A stretch of 64,000 nucleotides of DNA from Ectopseudomonas alcaliphila (GTDB lineage: Bacteria > Pseudomonadota > Gammaproteobacteria > Pseudomonadales > Pseudomonadaceae), in NCBI RefSeq assembly GCF_900101755.1, contig NZ_FNAE01000006.1, positions 1 to 64,000 on the forward strand, given 5' to 3'. The notes under the pieces were generated by a model. The model was given only the letters and a program-made list of their open reading frames with translations. It did not search any database and was not told where the DNA came from. Positions 10,071 to 19,133 of this stretch are shown one piece after another; the first letter of the stretch is position 1, and each line of letters starts with the position of its first letter. The position numbers and the translations under genes were made by a program.

Positions 10071-11504
10071 ATGGACGCTCGCAATAGTCACACTTCTCTC
10101 ACGCTCGCACTGAGCGTCTCGTTGTTTTCTCTGGCTTTGGCCGGCTGCAGTTCCACACCCAAGGCGCCAGCGGTTCACCCGGGGCTTTCGGTGTTTGACA
10201 AGGCTATTGGCTTACCTGCGAACCCTCATTCCATTGTGCGTGAAGGCGATCAGGTGACTTATGTGGTCACGAGCCCAGACGAGCAGTTGCTTTATGCCCG
10301 CTTCGATGCGTCTTGCAGTCAAGGGCTAGCCAGCATGCGCTTCCCGACCAGTATGGGCATGGTCCCTTTCTCGGAGCGTTCTGCGCAAAGCGATTCCTTA
10401 CCGGCCCCTCAGCTTCAGCAATTTTTGAGCAGTGCTCAGCTACGAGATGTCTGTGCGCAAAGGCCTTCACCTGACTGGCGTGCCCTGGAGCAGGCTCAAG
10501 ATAGCGACTGGCTGTCGCTGGATCGCAACAGCCTGCAGCGTGATGACGGTCTGCTGTATGTCTGGGTCGAGCAGAATCCGCTGCATTACAGGGTTGGTTC
10601 AAAGGGTATGGGATTGAAGGGGCGCAGCCAGGAGCGCCTGGCACTGGACTGTCAGCAGAGCACCCTGATGCAGGTCAGCCAATTCTACTTTGGCATTCAG
10701 GGCGGTGTTGCAGGTGGCCAGATCCCGCGTCAGGTGAAGATGCAACCGCTCGCTGCGGCGCCCGACTATCAGCAAAAAGTGTTCAAAGCTGCTTGTCTGC
10801 CGGAAGCGGAACAGCTCCGGTTACCGATAGCTTTACCCCGCACGCCATTGCCAGCCGTGCTCCAGACGCCCGAGGTAGCCCCTCAGGTAATCGCAACTAT
10901 CGATGATCTGAAACTGCCTGCCCCTGATCATGTGATGCGCAAGCTGCGTTACAGCTACGATGCGCATGTCTTGAATCGGGTGCAGGCGAAAGACTTGCCA
11001 CAAGAGGTCTTCATCTCTACCGACGAGGCGTCCGGGCAGGTATTGCAGCATGTCCAGGATCCCACGGTAGACCCGGCTTCGCTTCACCTGACCTTTCGTG
11101 GCTTGTTCGATTTAGCTGCCCGCTCTATCAACAAAGAAAGTGGTGAGGAGGTGGCTGATGGTCGTCCGTTGATCGGACTGAGCTTCGCCGGGGACTGGCA
11201 TGCCATGCCGTCCGGGAGCGAGGTCAGCTATACCCGTACGTTCAGCAAAGTGCCGCCGGCGCATGACGGGGCAACGAGCGACTCCAACACGGTTACCTGT
11301 CGCATCGGTCTTGAACGCCCCGCCAGCAGCATTCATCCAGCGCTCCTGGGTGCGGCCAAACCGTTCAACTGCATCAGGATCAAGACCAAGAGGATGACTT
11401 GGACCGTGGACTATTGGTATCTGAGTGATTATCAGTTGTTCGTCAGGGCCGCCGAGAACAGTCCTTTGGGCCGCTGGCAATGGCGAGTGGATTCGATTGA
11501 GTGA
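10071..11504 (+). CDS. Hypothetical lipoprotein, 477 residues
   Basis: Not recognised. The N terminus has a signal with lipobox LALAGC (Cys at about residue 26), so the product should be a membrane-anchored periplasmic lipoprotein. The rest looks soluble, with no membrane segments or repeats, and contains scattered cysteines that could form disulfides. AAGG about 9 bp upstream supports the ATG. Composition is closer to the chromosome than that of the preceding lipoprotein, so it may be resident rather than part of the toxin module. It lies downstream in the same direction but after a 307-bp gap, so it probably has its own promoter. No function can be assigned. Confidence 0.75.
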   Translation: MDARNSHTSLTLALSVSLFSLALAGCSSTPKAPAVHPGLSVFDKAIGLPANPHSIVREGDQVTYVVTSPDEQLLYARFDASCSQGLASMRFPTSMGMVPFSERSAQSDSLPAPQLQQFLSSAQLRDVCAQRPSPDWRALEQAQDSDWLSLDRNSLQRDDGLLYVWVEQNPLHYRVGSKGMGLKGRSQERLALDCQQSTLMQVSQFYFGIQGGVAGGQIPRQVKMQPLAAAPDYQQKVFKAACLPEAEQLRLPIALPRTPLPAVLQTPEVAPQVIATIDDLKLPAPDHVMRKLRYSYDAHVLNRVQAKDLPQEVFISTDEASGQVLQHVQDPTVDPASLHLTFRGLFDLAARSINKESGEEVADGRPLIGLSFAGDWHAMPSGSEVSYTRTFSKVPPAHDGATSDSNTVTCRIGLERPASSIHPALLGAAKPFNCIRIKTKRMTWTVDYWYLSDYQLFVRAAENSPLGRWQWRVDSIE

Positions 11505-11698
11505 CGTTCCGGGTCGGAGAAACGTGGCGGGGCTTTTCAGTTACGCATCAGTAGCGCAATTGATTGGCCCTCTAGATCTGTTTCCTGGAAACGGGTCGCC
11601 CACTGGTCAGTCCGGCCTCAGGGCTCAGAGGAGCCGGTAATCCCCCTCAGATCGCTACGCACCCAGTCTCGTGTGGCTCTAGTGACCCGCCACCATCC

Positions 11699-11965
11699 TC
11701 ATCTGCACTTGTAGGGGCTTTCGCTTTTCAACTCTTCACCGCTTTTCAGGTCGCGAATGATGACCGTGGCATTCGGGTAAGTCGCGCACATGGCGTTACG
11801 CATGGTGTAGATGCCGCCGCCCTCGGCGACCATGGTCATGTTCTTGGCCATAGGCTGGCCGTTGGCGTCCTGCAGCGAGAGCTGGTAAGTGCCGGAGAGG
11901 GTCATGCAGCCGCCGAGCAGGGCGCTGGCGCTTAGCAAAACAAGCAGGTTTTTCGTTGGGTCCAT
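11699..11965 (-). CDS. Small lipoprotein, 88 residues
   Basis: A short protein with a clear lipobox (SASALLGGC, Cys at residue 20), followed by about 68 residues with two further cysteines (NAMCATYP and the terminal YKCR) that could form a disulfide. The family is not recognised. It is on the opposite strand to the previous gene, and its stop is about 195 bp from the end of that gene. It lies 47 bp downstream of another lipoprotein gene on the same strand, so the two may be cotranscribed. Small size and lack of motifs limit the call to location in the envelope. Confidence 0.65.
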   Translation of the reverse strand: MDPTKNLLVLLSASALLGGCMTLSGTYQLSLQDANGQPMAKNMTMVAEGGGIYTMRNAMCATYPNATVIIRDLKSGEELKSESPYKCR

Positions 11966-12012
11966 CCTTGGAGGGCGGGCGCTACCAAGCCGTGTCGGCA
12001 GCGCCCGGTTTT

Positions 12013-12423
12013 TTAGCGTCCTACGCGGTGCTCGGTGAAGCGGTAGTCGGCCTGGCAGTCTGCAGTCGGGTCGGCCTTGATGCTGACGTATTCGACGGTA
12101 TCAGCATCGACGAAGCGATAGTCGTACACCTCGGTGGTTTTCACGCCGTCGGTGGTCAGGTGGTTCTTGCCGTAGTGGGCTGTCCAGGTGCCGCGTTCTG
12201 TCTGGATCAGTCGCGTTCTCTGCTCGTCAGCGAAGAAGCTGATTTCGAAGCGACCATCGGCACGGAAACTGGAATTCCAGGTGAAGAACTGGCAGGGACC
12301 ATTCTTGTCGCGTGTGCCTTGCCACTCGCCGAGCAGGCGTTGATCCAGAGGCTGGGCAGGGTGGCTGGAGCAGCCAGCGAGGAGGGCGGCAAGGCTTGCG
12401 CCGATCAGAAGTGGTTTAAGCAT
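12013..12423 (-). CDS. Lipoprotein of about 136 residues, lipocalin-like beta-rich domain
   Basis: The protein starts MLKPLLIGASLAALLAGC (lipobox Cys at residue 18) and continues LLGEWQGTRDKNGPC. It is an alternating beta-rich domain with a pattern typical of small periplasmic lipocalin-like or META-like folds. Two cysteines (GPCQFF and TADCQADY) are placed as if to form a disulfide. The function is not known. It is probably the first gene of a two-gene lipoprotein unit with the 88-residue gene downstream, and it is divergent from the ribose operon. The fold remark rests on appearance only and could be wrong. Confidence 0.68.
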   Translation of the reverse strand: MLKPLLIGASLAALLAGCSSHPAQPLDQRLLGEWQGTRDKNGPCQFFTWNSSFRADGRFEISFFADEQRTRLIQTERGTWTAHYGKNHLTTDGVKTTEVYDYRFVDADTVEYVSIKADPTADCQADYRFTEHRVGR

Positions 12424-12621
12424 GGTGACATTCCTTTATCGCGATACTTCCAGGGCGTGATGGGTTGAATCACGCCCGGTTTGGCCGCCGCATGGTAGCG
12501 AAAAGCTCGTCTTGCCGACCAGTTCGACGGTCAAGTGCATGCGTATTCCGTGAACCAGGTAACCGCCGTCAAGATCGATGAGGCGTTGACCTTTCTAGCG
12601 TTTTTTCATAATTTCCTGCTT

Positions 12622-12637
12622 ACGCAAACGTTTGCGT
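12622..12637. promoter_or_regulatory. RbsR-type operator, perfect 16-bp palindrome
   Basis: ACGCAAACGTTTGCGT reads identically on both strands and contains the CAAACGTTTG core typical of LacI/GalR-family operators. It lies 35 bp before the rbsB start codon, where a repressor would block transcription. The likely ligand is the LacI-family protein encoded within the same operon at 16178-17176. Confidence 0.75.
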
Positions 12638-12672
12638 GTTGATAAAAACGACAATAACCACGGAGTTCGCCC

Positions 12673-13629
12673 ATGTCCGGTTTCCGTCCTGCCCGTCTCT
12701 GCGCTGCCATTGCCCTTGGCGCCGCTGCCCTCGTCAGCTTCTCCAGTGCTCATGCCGCCGAAGGCGATACGCCTCGCGTCGCGCTGGTGATGAAGTCCCT
12801 TGCCAACGAGTTCTTCCGTACCATGGAAGACGGTGCCAAGGAGTACCAGAAAGAACATCCCGACCAGTTCGAACTGATCGCCAACGGCATCAAGGACGAA
12901 ACCGATACCTCGGCGCAGATCCGCATCGTCGAGCAGATGATCGTCGCCAAGGTCGATGCTCTGGTCATCGCACCGGCCGATTCCAAGGCGCTGGTGCCGG
13001 TGATCAAGAAGGCCAGCGATGCCGGCATCAAGATCGTCAACATCGACAACCGCCTCGACCCCGAGGTGGTGAAGAGCAAGGGCCTGGACGTGCCGTTCGT
13101 GGGCCCGGACAACCGCAAGGGCGCACGCCTGGTGGGTGAGTACCTGGCCAAGGAAAAGCTCAAGGCCGGTGACGAAGTCGGCATCATCGAGGGTGTGTCC
13201 ACCACCACCAATGCCCAGCAGCGCACGGCGGGCTTCAAGGAGGCGATGGAAGCGGCTGGTATGAAGATCGTCGGCGTGCAGTCCGGCAACTGGGAAATCG
13301 ACCGTGGCAACGCGGTGGCCTCGGCCATGCTCAACGAATACCCGAACCTCAAGGCGCTGCTGGCCGGTAACGACAGCATGGCCCTCGGCGCCGTATCGGC
13401 CGTGCGCGCAGCCGGCAAGAAGGACCAGGTGCAGGTGGTCGGCTACGACAACATCAACGCCATCAAGCCGATGCTCAAGGACGGCCGCGTGCTTGCCAGC
13501 GCCGACCAGTTTGCCGCGCAGCAGGCGGTGTTCGGTATCGAAGCGGCGCTCAAGCTGGTCAAGGGTGAGCCCACCGACGCCAAAGACGGTGTCATAGAAA
13601 CCCCCGTCGAACTCGTGACCAAACCGTGA
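12673..13629 (+). CDS. rbsB: Ribose ABC transporter, periplasmic substrate-binding protein
   Basis: A 318-residue type I periplasmic binding protein with a cleavable signal peptide (ALVSFSSAHA followed by AEGDTP). The mature part shows the sugar-binding hallmarks of the RbsB family: VALVMKSLANEFF near the start, a central GNDSMALGA and VVGYDNI, where ribose-contacting Asn and Asp residues lie in known family members. It delivers the sugar to the RbsAC importer encoded just downstream. The start has GGAG about 8 bp upstream. Its stop overlaps the rbsA GTG start. Linkage to rbsK and rbsD makes D-ribose the probable ligand; other pentoses cannot be excluded. Confidence 0.93.
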   Translation: MSGFRPARLCAAIALGAAALVSFSSAHAAEGDTPRVALVMKSLANEFFRTMEDGAKEYQKEHPDQFELIANGIKDETDTSAQIRIVEQMIVAKVDALVIAPADSKALVPVIKKASDAGIKIVNIDNRLDPEVVKSKGLDVPFVGPDNRKGARLVGEYLAKEKLKAGDEVGIIEGVSTTTNAQQRTAGFKEAMEAAGMKIVGVQSGNWEIDRGNAVASAMLNEYPNLKALLAGNDSMALGAVSAVRAAGKKDQVQVVGYDNINAIKPMLKDGRVLASADQFAAQQAVFGIEAALKLVKGEPTDAKDGVIETPVELVTKP

Positions 13630-15194
13630 CCCAGGCCATAGCGGCCGGCGAGACCGTTCTCGCTGCTCGCAATATTGGCAAGACCTACGTCCAGCCCGTG
13701 CTGGGCGGGGTCGAGCTGGAGCTGCGCGCCGGTGAAGTGCTGGCGCTGACCGGCGAGAACGGCGCCGGCAAAAGTACGCTTTCCAAGATTTTCTGTGGGC
13801 TGGAGCAACCGACTACCGGCTCGCTGAGCTTTCTCGGCCAGCCCTATGCACCGGCCAGCCGCCGGGAGGCCGAGCGCCTTGGCGTGCGAATGGTGCTGCA
13901 GGAACTCAACCTGCTGCCCACCCTGACCGTGGCCGAGAACCTGTTTCTCGATAACCTGCCCAGTCGCGGCGGCTGGATCTCCCGTGGCCGCCTGCGCGAG
14001 ATGGCGAGCCAGGCCATGGCCCAGGTCGGCCTCGAAGTGGTTGATCCGGATACACCGGTTTCGGCGCTGGGCGTCGGCCATCAGCAGATGGTCGAGATCG
14101 CCCGCAACCTGATCGGCGAGTGCCGTGTGCTGGTGCTCGACGAGCCGACGGCGATGCTCACCGCCCGTGAGGTCGATCTGCTGTTCGAGCAGGTCCAGCG
14201 CCTGCGCGATGCCGGTGTGGCCATCGTCTACATCTCCCACCGCCTGGAAGAGCTGGCCAAGGTGGCGCAGCGCGTCGCCGTGCTGCGTGACGGCCAGTTG
14301 GTGGCGGTGGAACCCATCGACCGCTACAGCAGCGACGAGCTGGTCACCCTGATGGTCGGCCGCGAGGTCGGTGAAGCCATCGATCTGGGTGAGCGGCAGA
14401 TCGGCGCGCCGCTGTTGCAGATCAGCAATCTGAGCCGTCGCGGCAAGGTCGACGACGTGTCGTTCAGCGTGCGGGCAGGGGAGATCTACGGTATTTCCGG
14501 GCTGATCGGTGCCGGCCGCACCGAGCTGTTGCGCCTGATCTACGGCGCCGACCGCGCCGACAGCGGCGAGGTGGCCATCGGTAATCCGCCGGTGCCGGTG
14601 CAGGTGCGTTCGCCCGCCGAAGCGGTGCGCAACGGTATCGCGCTGATCACCGAGGACCGCAAGGGCGAAGGCCTGCTGCTTGGCCAGCCGATTGCCGCCA
14701 ACCTGGCGCTGGGCAATATGCCCACCGTTTCCAAACACGGCGTGATGCGCCCGGCGGCCGAACAGGCCCTGGCGCAACGGCAGATCGACGCCATGCGCAT
14801 TCGTTGTAATGGCGCGCAGCAGGCGGTGGTCGAGCTGTCCGGCGGCAACCAGCAGAAGGTGGTGATCGGCCGCTGGCTGGAGCGCGACTGCCAGGTGCTG
14901 CTGTTCGACGAGCCGACCCGCGGCATCGACGTCGGCGCCAAGTTCGAAATCTATGGCTTGCTCGGTGAGCTGGCGCGCCAGGGCAAGGCATTGGTGGTGG
15001 TGTCCAGCGATCTGCGTGAGCTGATGCTGATCTGCGACCGTATCGGCGTGCTGTCCGCTGGCCGCCTGATTGAAACCTTCGACCGCGACGACTGGAGCCA
15101 GGACCGTCTGCTGGCTGCCGCTTTTGCCGGCTATCGCAGCCGCGAAGCCATGCTTGGCGAGGTCGCCCCCCCGTTACAGGAGCTTTGCCAATGA
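13626..15194 (+). CDS. rbsA: Ribose ABC transporter, duplicated ATP-binding subunit
   Basis: A 522-residue protein with two fused ABC domains, as usual for sugar importers of the RbsA/MglA/XylG class. The first has Walker A GENGAGKST and Walker B VLVLDEPTA. The second has a degenerate P-loop (GLIGAGRTE) but a good signature, LSGGNQQKV, and Walker B VLLFDEPTRG. It energises uptake through RbsC at the inner membrane. The start is GTG at 13626, overlapping the rbsB stop (GTGA); the stop overlaps the rbsC ATG (ATGA). These overlaps show tight coupling within the operon. Confidence 0.94.
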   Translation: MTQAIAAGETVLAARNIGKTYVQPVLGGVELELRAGEVLALTGENGAGKSTLSKIFCGLEQPTTGSLSFLGQPYAPASRREAERLGVRMVLQELNLLPTLTVAENLFLDNLPSRGGWISRGRLREMASQAMAQVGLEVVDPDTPVSALGVGHQQMVEIARNLIGECRVLVLDEPTAMLTAREVDLLFEQVQRLRDAGVAIVYISHRLEELAKVAQRVAVLRDGQLVAVEPIDRYSSDELVTLMVGREVGEAIDLGERQIGAPLLQISNLSRRGKVDDVSFSVRAGEIYGISGLIGAGRTELLRLIYGADRADSGEVAIGNPPVPVQVRSPAEAVRNGIALITEDRKGEGLLLGQPIAANLALGNMPTVSKHGVMRPAAEQALAQRQIDAMRIRCNGAQQAVVELSGGNQQKVVIGRWLERDCQVLLFDEPTRGIDVGAKFEIYGLLGELARQGKALVVVSSDLRELMLICDRIGVLSAGRLIETFDRDDWSQDRLLAAAFAGYRSREAMLGEVAPPLQELCQ

Positions 15195-16171
15195 CCACTC
15201 CATCCGCCACGCCGGCCAAGCGCAGCGGCACTTATCAGGGCCTGGGCACCTACCTCGGCTTGGCCGGTGCGTTGCTGGCGATGATCGTGCTGTTCTCTTC
15301 GCTGAGCAGCCATTTTCTGTCCTATGCCACGTTCACTACCCTGGCCAACCAGATTCCCGACCTGATGGTGCTGGCGGTGGGCATGACGCTGATTCTGATC
15401 ATCGGCGGCATCGACCTCTCGGTGGGCTCGGTGCTGGCTCTTGCTGCCGCGGTGGTCAGCGTGGCCACCCTCGGCTTCGGCTGGGGCATCCTCCCCGCCG
15501 CAGTGCTGGGCATGGCCTGCGCGGCGCTGGCCGGCAGCGTGACCGGGATCATCACCGTGGCCTGGGGCATTCCCTCGTTCATCGTCTCTCTCGGCGTGCT
15601 TGAGATGGCCCGCGGTTTGGCTTATCAGCTCACCGACTCGCGCACCGCCTATATCGGTGATGCCTATGCCTGGCTGTCGACGCCGTTCGCCGCGGGCATC
15701 TCGCCGTCGTTCGTCATCGCCTTGCTGGTGATCGCCGCCGCGCACCTGCTGCTCACCCGCACGGTGTTCGGCCGCTACCTGGTGGCCATCGGCACCAACG
15801 AGGAGGCGGTGCGCCTGGCCGGCATCAACCCCAAGCCATACAAGGTGTCGGTGTTCGCCCTGATGGGCCTGCTCGCCGGCCTGGCGGCGTTGTTCCAGAT
15901 TTCCCGCCTGGAAGCGGCTGACCCGAACGCCGGCTCCGGCCTGGAACTGCAGGTGATCGCTGCCGTGGTAATTGGCGGCACTAGCCTGATGGGCGGCCGT
16001 GGTTCGGTGATCAGCACCTTCTTTGGTGTGCTGATCATTTCCGTGCTGGCCGCCGGGCTCGCGCAGATCGGTGCGACCGAACCGACCAAACGCATCATCA
16101 CCGGTGCGGTGATCGTGATCGCGGTCATTCTCGACACCTACCGCAGCTACCGCGCCAAGCGCCGGACCTGA
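15191..16171 (+). CDS. rbsC: Ribose ABC transporter permease
   Basis: A 326-residue inner-membrane protein with about eight to ten hydrophobic segments. It has the family's conserved GGIDLSVGS near residue 75 and LGVLEMARG further on, the signature of BPD_transp_2 sugar permeases. It forms the membrane channel with RbsA. I chose the ATG at 15191, which overlaps the rbsA stop and has AGGAG about 8 bp upstream, over a TTG two codons earlier. The gene ends 6 bp before the regulator gene. Confidence 0.93.
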   Translation: MTTPSATPAKRSGTYQGLGTYLGLAGALLAMIVLFSSLSSHFLSYATFTTLANQIPDLMVLAVGMTLILIIGGIDLSVGSVLALAAAVVSVATLGFGWGILPAAVLGMACAALAGSVTGIITVAWGIPSFIVSLGVLEMARGLAYQLTDSRTAYIGDAYAWLSTPFAAGISPSFVIALLVIAAAHLLLTRTVFGRYLVAIGTNEEAVRLAGINPKPYKVSVFALMGLLAGLAALFQISRLEAADPNAGSGLELQVIAAVVIGGTSLMGGRGSVISTFFGVLIISVLAAGLAQIGATEPTKRIITGAVIVIAVILDTYRSYRAKRRT

Positions 16172-16177
16172 TCCTTC

Positions 16178-17176
16178 ATGGCCACCATCAAGGACGTCGC
16201 CGCGCGTGCCGGCATTTCCTACACCACGGTTTCGCACGTGGTGAACGGCACTCGGCCGGTCAGCGACCAGGTGCGTAGCAAGGTCGAGGCGGCCATCGCC
16301 GAGCTGGGTTACGTGCCCAGTGGCGTGGCCCGCTCGCTGCGAGCACGCGCCACCGGCACTATCGGTCTGCTGGTGCCGAACGCCAGCAACCCGTATTTCG
16401 CCGAGCTGGCGCGCGGCATCGAGGATCACGCCGAGCGCAACGGCTACAGCGTGATCCTGTGCAATTCCGACGACGACATCGACAAGCAGCTGCGCTACCT
16501 GCGCGTACTGCTGGAGCGGCGCATCGATGGGCTGATCGTGGCGACGGTGGCGAGCGACGCGGCCTTCGCTCAGGCGCTGGCTGGTTTGAAGGTGCCGCTG
16601 GTGCTGGTCGACCGCTCCCTCGACGGGGTAATGGCCGACCGCGTGCAGGTGGACCACGAGCGCGGCGCCTACCTGGCGACGCGTCACCTGCTCGAACTGG
16701 GTCATCGGCGGATCGCCTGTATCGGCGGGCCGGCCAGCACTCAGGTGGTCCAGCTGCGTGCGGCGGGTTACCGACGGGCGTTGGGCGAAGCAGGGGTCCA
16801 GGCGCTGCCGGTGGTGGATTGCGCTTTCACCAGCCCGGCAGGGCACACCGCTGCGCTGGCGCTACTGGAAGACGATGAAGTGCCAACGGCGATTTTCGCC
16901 GGCAACGACATGATCGCCCTGGGCGTGCTGCGCGCCGCTGCCGAATGCAGGGTGAACGTGCCGCAGCAGCTCTCGGTGGTCGGTTTCGACGACATCGAGG
17001 TGAGCCGCTACCTGCACCCGGCATTGACCACGGTCGGCCAATCCATCGGCCAGCTCGGGGAAACTGCCGCCGCCCGGTTGCTGGCGCGTATCCGAACGCC
17101 CGGCCTGGAGGCCGAGCACCAACTGATCGAACCCACACTGGTGCTGCGCGAGTCCAGCGCAGCGCCACTTGTTTGA
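16178..17176 (+). CDS. rbsR: LacI-family repressor of the ribose operon
   Basis: A 332-residue LacI/GalR regulator. Residues 1-45 (MATIKDVAARAGISYTTVSHV) form the helix-turn-helix and lead into the hinge (VARSLRARATGTIGLLVP). The rest is a periplasmic-binding-protein-like effector domain ending in the usual VVGFDDIE and PALTTV segments. It probably binds the palindrome at 12622-12637 and is released by ribose or a phosphorylated derivative. It sits inside the operon it should control, between the transporter and the catabolic genes, giving autoregulation. Confidence 0.9.
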   Translation: MATIKDVAARAGISYTTVSHVVNGTRPVSDQVRSKVEAAIAELGYVPSGVARSLRARATGTIGLLVPNASNPYFAELARGIEDHAERNGYSVILCNSDDDIDKQLRYLRVLLERRIDGLIVATVASDAAFAQALAGLKVPLVLVDRSLDGVMADRVQVDHERGAYLATRHLLELGHRRIACIGGPASTQVVQLRAAGYRRALGEAGVQALPVVDCAFTSPAGHTAALALLEDDEVPTAIFAGNDMIALGVLRAAAECRVNVPQQLSVVGFDDIEVSRYLHPALTTVGQSIGQLGETAAARLLARIRTPGLEAEHQLIEPTLVLRESSAAPLV

Positions 17177-17225
17177 ACAGGTCTGAGCGCGTGAGCGCCC
17201 TGGCTGACTGAGAGGAACCCCGGTA

Positions 17226-18134
17226 ATGCACGCAAAGGTAGTGGTGGTAGGCAGCCTGAATATGGACCTGATCGTCCGCACGCCGCGCTTTCCGGTTGGC
17301 GGTGAGACGTTGGCCGGGCACGGCTTTGCCACTGCGCCAGGTGGCAAGGGCGCCAACCAGGCGGTCGCCGCCGCACGGCTCGGCACCACGGTGGCGATGG
17401 TCGGTTGCGTGGGGGGTGACGCCCATGGCGCCGAGCTGCGTGCCGGCCTGCTGGCCGAGGGCATCGACTGCTCGGCAGTGGCGAAGGTGCCGGGGGTGGC
17501 CACCGGTATCGCGACCATTCTGGTCGACGATGCCGGCCAGAACGCCATCGTCATCGCGGCTGGCGGCAACGCTGAAATGACGGCCGAGCGTCTGGCGGAC
17601 CACGATGCACTGCTGCAAGCAGCCGATATCGTCATCGCCCAGCTGGAGGTGCCCATGGCCACCGTCGAGGCGACGCTGGTACGTGGCCATGAGCTGGGGC
17701 GCACGGTGATCCTCAACCCGGCACCCGCCGTCGGGCCCTTGCCGGCGCACTGGTACGGGCTGGTCGATTACCTGATTCCCAATGAGAGCGAGGCCGCGTT
17801 GCTCACCGGCCTGCCGGTGGACTCACCCGAAACCGCACTGCAGGCAGCCCAGCGCCTGCTTGAGGCTGGCGCCCGACGTGTGCTGGTCACCCTGGGTAGC
17901 CAGGGCGTTCTCTACGCCGATGGCGAGCGCCATATGCACCTGCCGGTCGAACCTGTGGTGGCTGTCGATACCACCGCTGCCGGTGACACTTTTGTCGGTG
18001 GTTTCGCCGCCGGCCTGGCCGAAGGCCTGCCGTTGGAAGCCGCCATCCGTCTTGGCCAGCAGGCCGCCGCCCTTGCCGTTACCCGCCCGGGTGCGCAACC
18101 CTCGATTCCCCATCGCCACGAGCTGCCCGCATGA
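17226..18134 (+). CDS. rbsK: Ribokinase
   Basis: A 302-residue PfkB-family sugar kinase that phosphorylates D-ribose to ribose 5-phosphate in the cytoplasm. It opens with VVVVGSLNMDLIVR, has the GGKGANQAVAAARLG signature near residue 40, and ends with the catalytic DTTAAGDTFVGGFAAGLAEG, in which GAGD is here AAGD with the catalytic Asp kept. AGGAA precedes the ATG. The stop overlaps the rbsD start (ATGA). Confidence 0.94.
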   Translation: MHAKVVVVGSLNMDLIVRTPRFPVGGETLAGHGFATAPGGKGANQAVAAARLGTTVAMVGCVGGDAHGAELRAGLLAEGIDCSAVAKVPGVATGIATILVDDAGQNAIVIAAGGNAEMTAERLADHDALLQAADIVIAQLEVPMATVEATLVRGHELGRTVILNPAPAVGPLPAHWYGLVDYLIPNESEAALLTGLPVDSPETALQAAQRLLEAGARRVLVTLGSQGVLYADGERHMHLPVEPVVAVDTTAAGDTFVGGFAAGLAEGLPLEAAIRLGQQAAALAVTRPGAQPSIPHRHELPA

Positions 18135-18535
18135 AGAAGACGTCACTGCTCAACGCCGAACTCTCGGCGGCCATCGCTCGACTGGGCCATGGCGACATCA
18201 TCGTGATTGGCGACGCCGGCATGCCGATACCGCCCGGCACGCCGTGCATCGACCTGGCACTGACCGCCGGCGTGCCGGATTTCGTCACCACGCTCAAGGT
18301 GGTGCTCAGCGAAATGCAGGTGCAGGGTCATCTATTGGCTCGTGAAACCCTGGAGGTGACGCCCTATTGCCTGAAGGCCATCGAAGCGCTGAGCGCTGAA
18401 GGTGAGCTGGGCGAGCGGCAACTGGTCAGCCACGACGAACTCAAGGCAGCGTGCCGCACGGCGCGGGTGCAGATCCGCACCGGCGAGTGCCGGCCCTACA
18501 GCAATATCGCGCTGATCGCGGGTGTCACCTTCTGA
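18131..18535 (+). CDS. rbsD: D-ribose pyranase
   Basis: A 134-residue RbsD/FucU-family mutarotase that interconverts the pyranose and furanose forms of D-ribose, supplying the form RbsK uses. Family marks are LNAELSAAIARLGHGD (catalytic-site His in GHGD), the GDAGMPIP loop and the C-terminal ECRPYSNIALIAGVTF. It overlaps rbsK by four bases and is the last gene of the operon. Length matches the family. Confidence 0.94.
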   Translation: MKKTSLLNAELSAAIARLGHGDIIVIGDAGMPIPPGTPCIDLALTAGVPDFVTTLKVVLSEMQVQGHLLARETLEVTPYCLKAIEALSAEGELGERQLVSHDELKAACRTARVQIRTGECRPYSNIALIAGVTF

Positions 18536-19133
18536 GTCTCGCAGCGCCACATTGCGCAACGCTGTGCCGCATGTCGTTATTGTTCGGTAAGGTGCTGAAG
18601 GGGCGTGCACGCTAGCAGGGGCGGGCAAGCGCGCCATTCGTGGCGGCGACATTGGTTACCAGGGAGCCGTCCTGCTGGCGATTGCTGTGCTTTGTTACAG
18701 AGTGCGCGCGGGCTTCGGCTGTGTGGCGGGGGCAGAGGCATGGGAAAGAGCTACCTCAGGTGGGCGGCAATTTTTCCAGGAAGCGCATCAACAGGTTTTC
18801 TTCGGCGCGCAGGCCCTTGCGCGATGTCGATAGGCGGATACCAGCCAACTAGATGATTCTCAGATTTGAATGGCACTTACTTAGCTCTTCTTGGATGCCC
18901 CTCTTTCTGGATTTCCGTGTGTTCCGCTTGGTGCGGTCGGGTCGGTAGTGGATAGGGGTTTGGCCTTAGTTTGAGCGCTCGCTGTTCCTGTCGACCAGGC
19001 TGGCCACCTAACACGTTGCTGGGCTATGAGCATCAGTAACTGCTGGAGGCGGCCGTCAATATCCGAATCACCCAATTGCCGCCAGGCAAGCCATATCTGT
19101 TCCTTTCTTGCGAAAGCATCTGCTGTGAAGCAG
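18536..19133. other. Non-coding gap of about 600 bp
   Basis: No intact gene was found between rbsD and kptA. The codon pattern of the short open frames here is not protein-like, except for a 30-codon tail on the minus strand described separately. No T-run terminator after rbsD was seen. The second half (after about 18850) is somewhat less GC-rich than the surrounding genes. Confidence 0.4.
18756..18848 (-). pseudogene. Possible remnant of a gene 3' end
   Basis: On the minus strand, 30 codons after an in-frame stop read AGIRLSTSRKGLRAEENLL followed by MRFLEKLPPT and a stop. This has the charge pattern of a real amphipathic C-terminal helix, unlike the surrounding frames. It may be the eroded end of a lost gene. 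The stretch is too short to name the family, and chance is a serious alternative. Confidence 0.25.
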
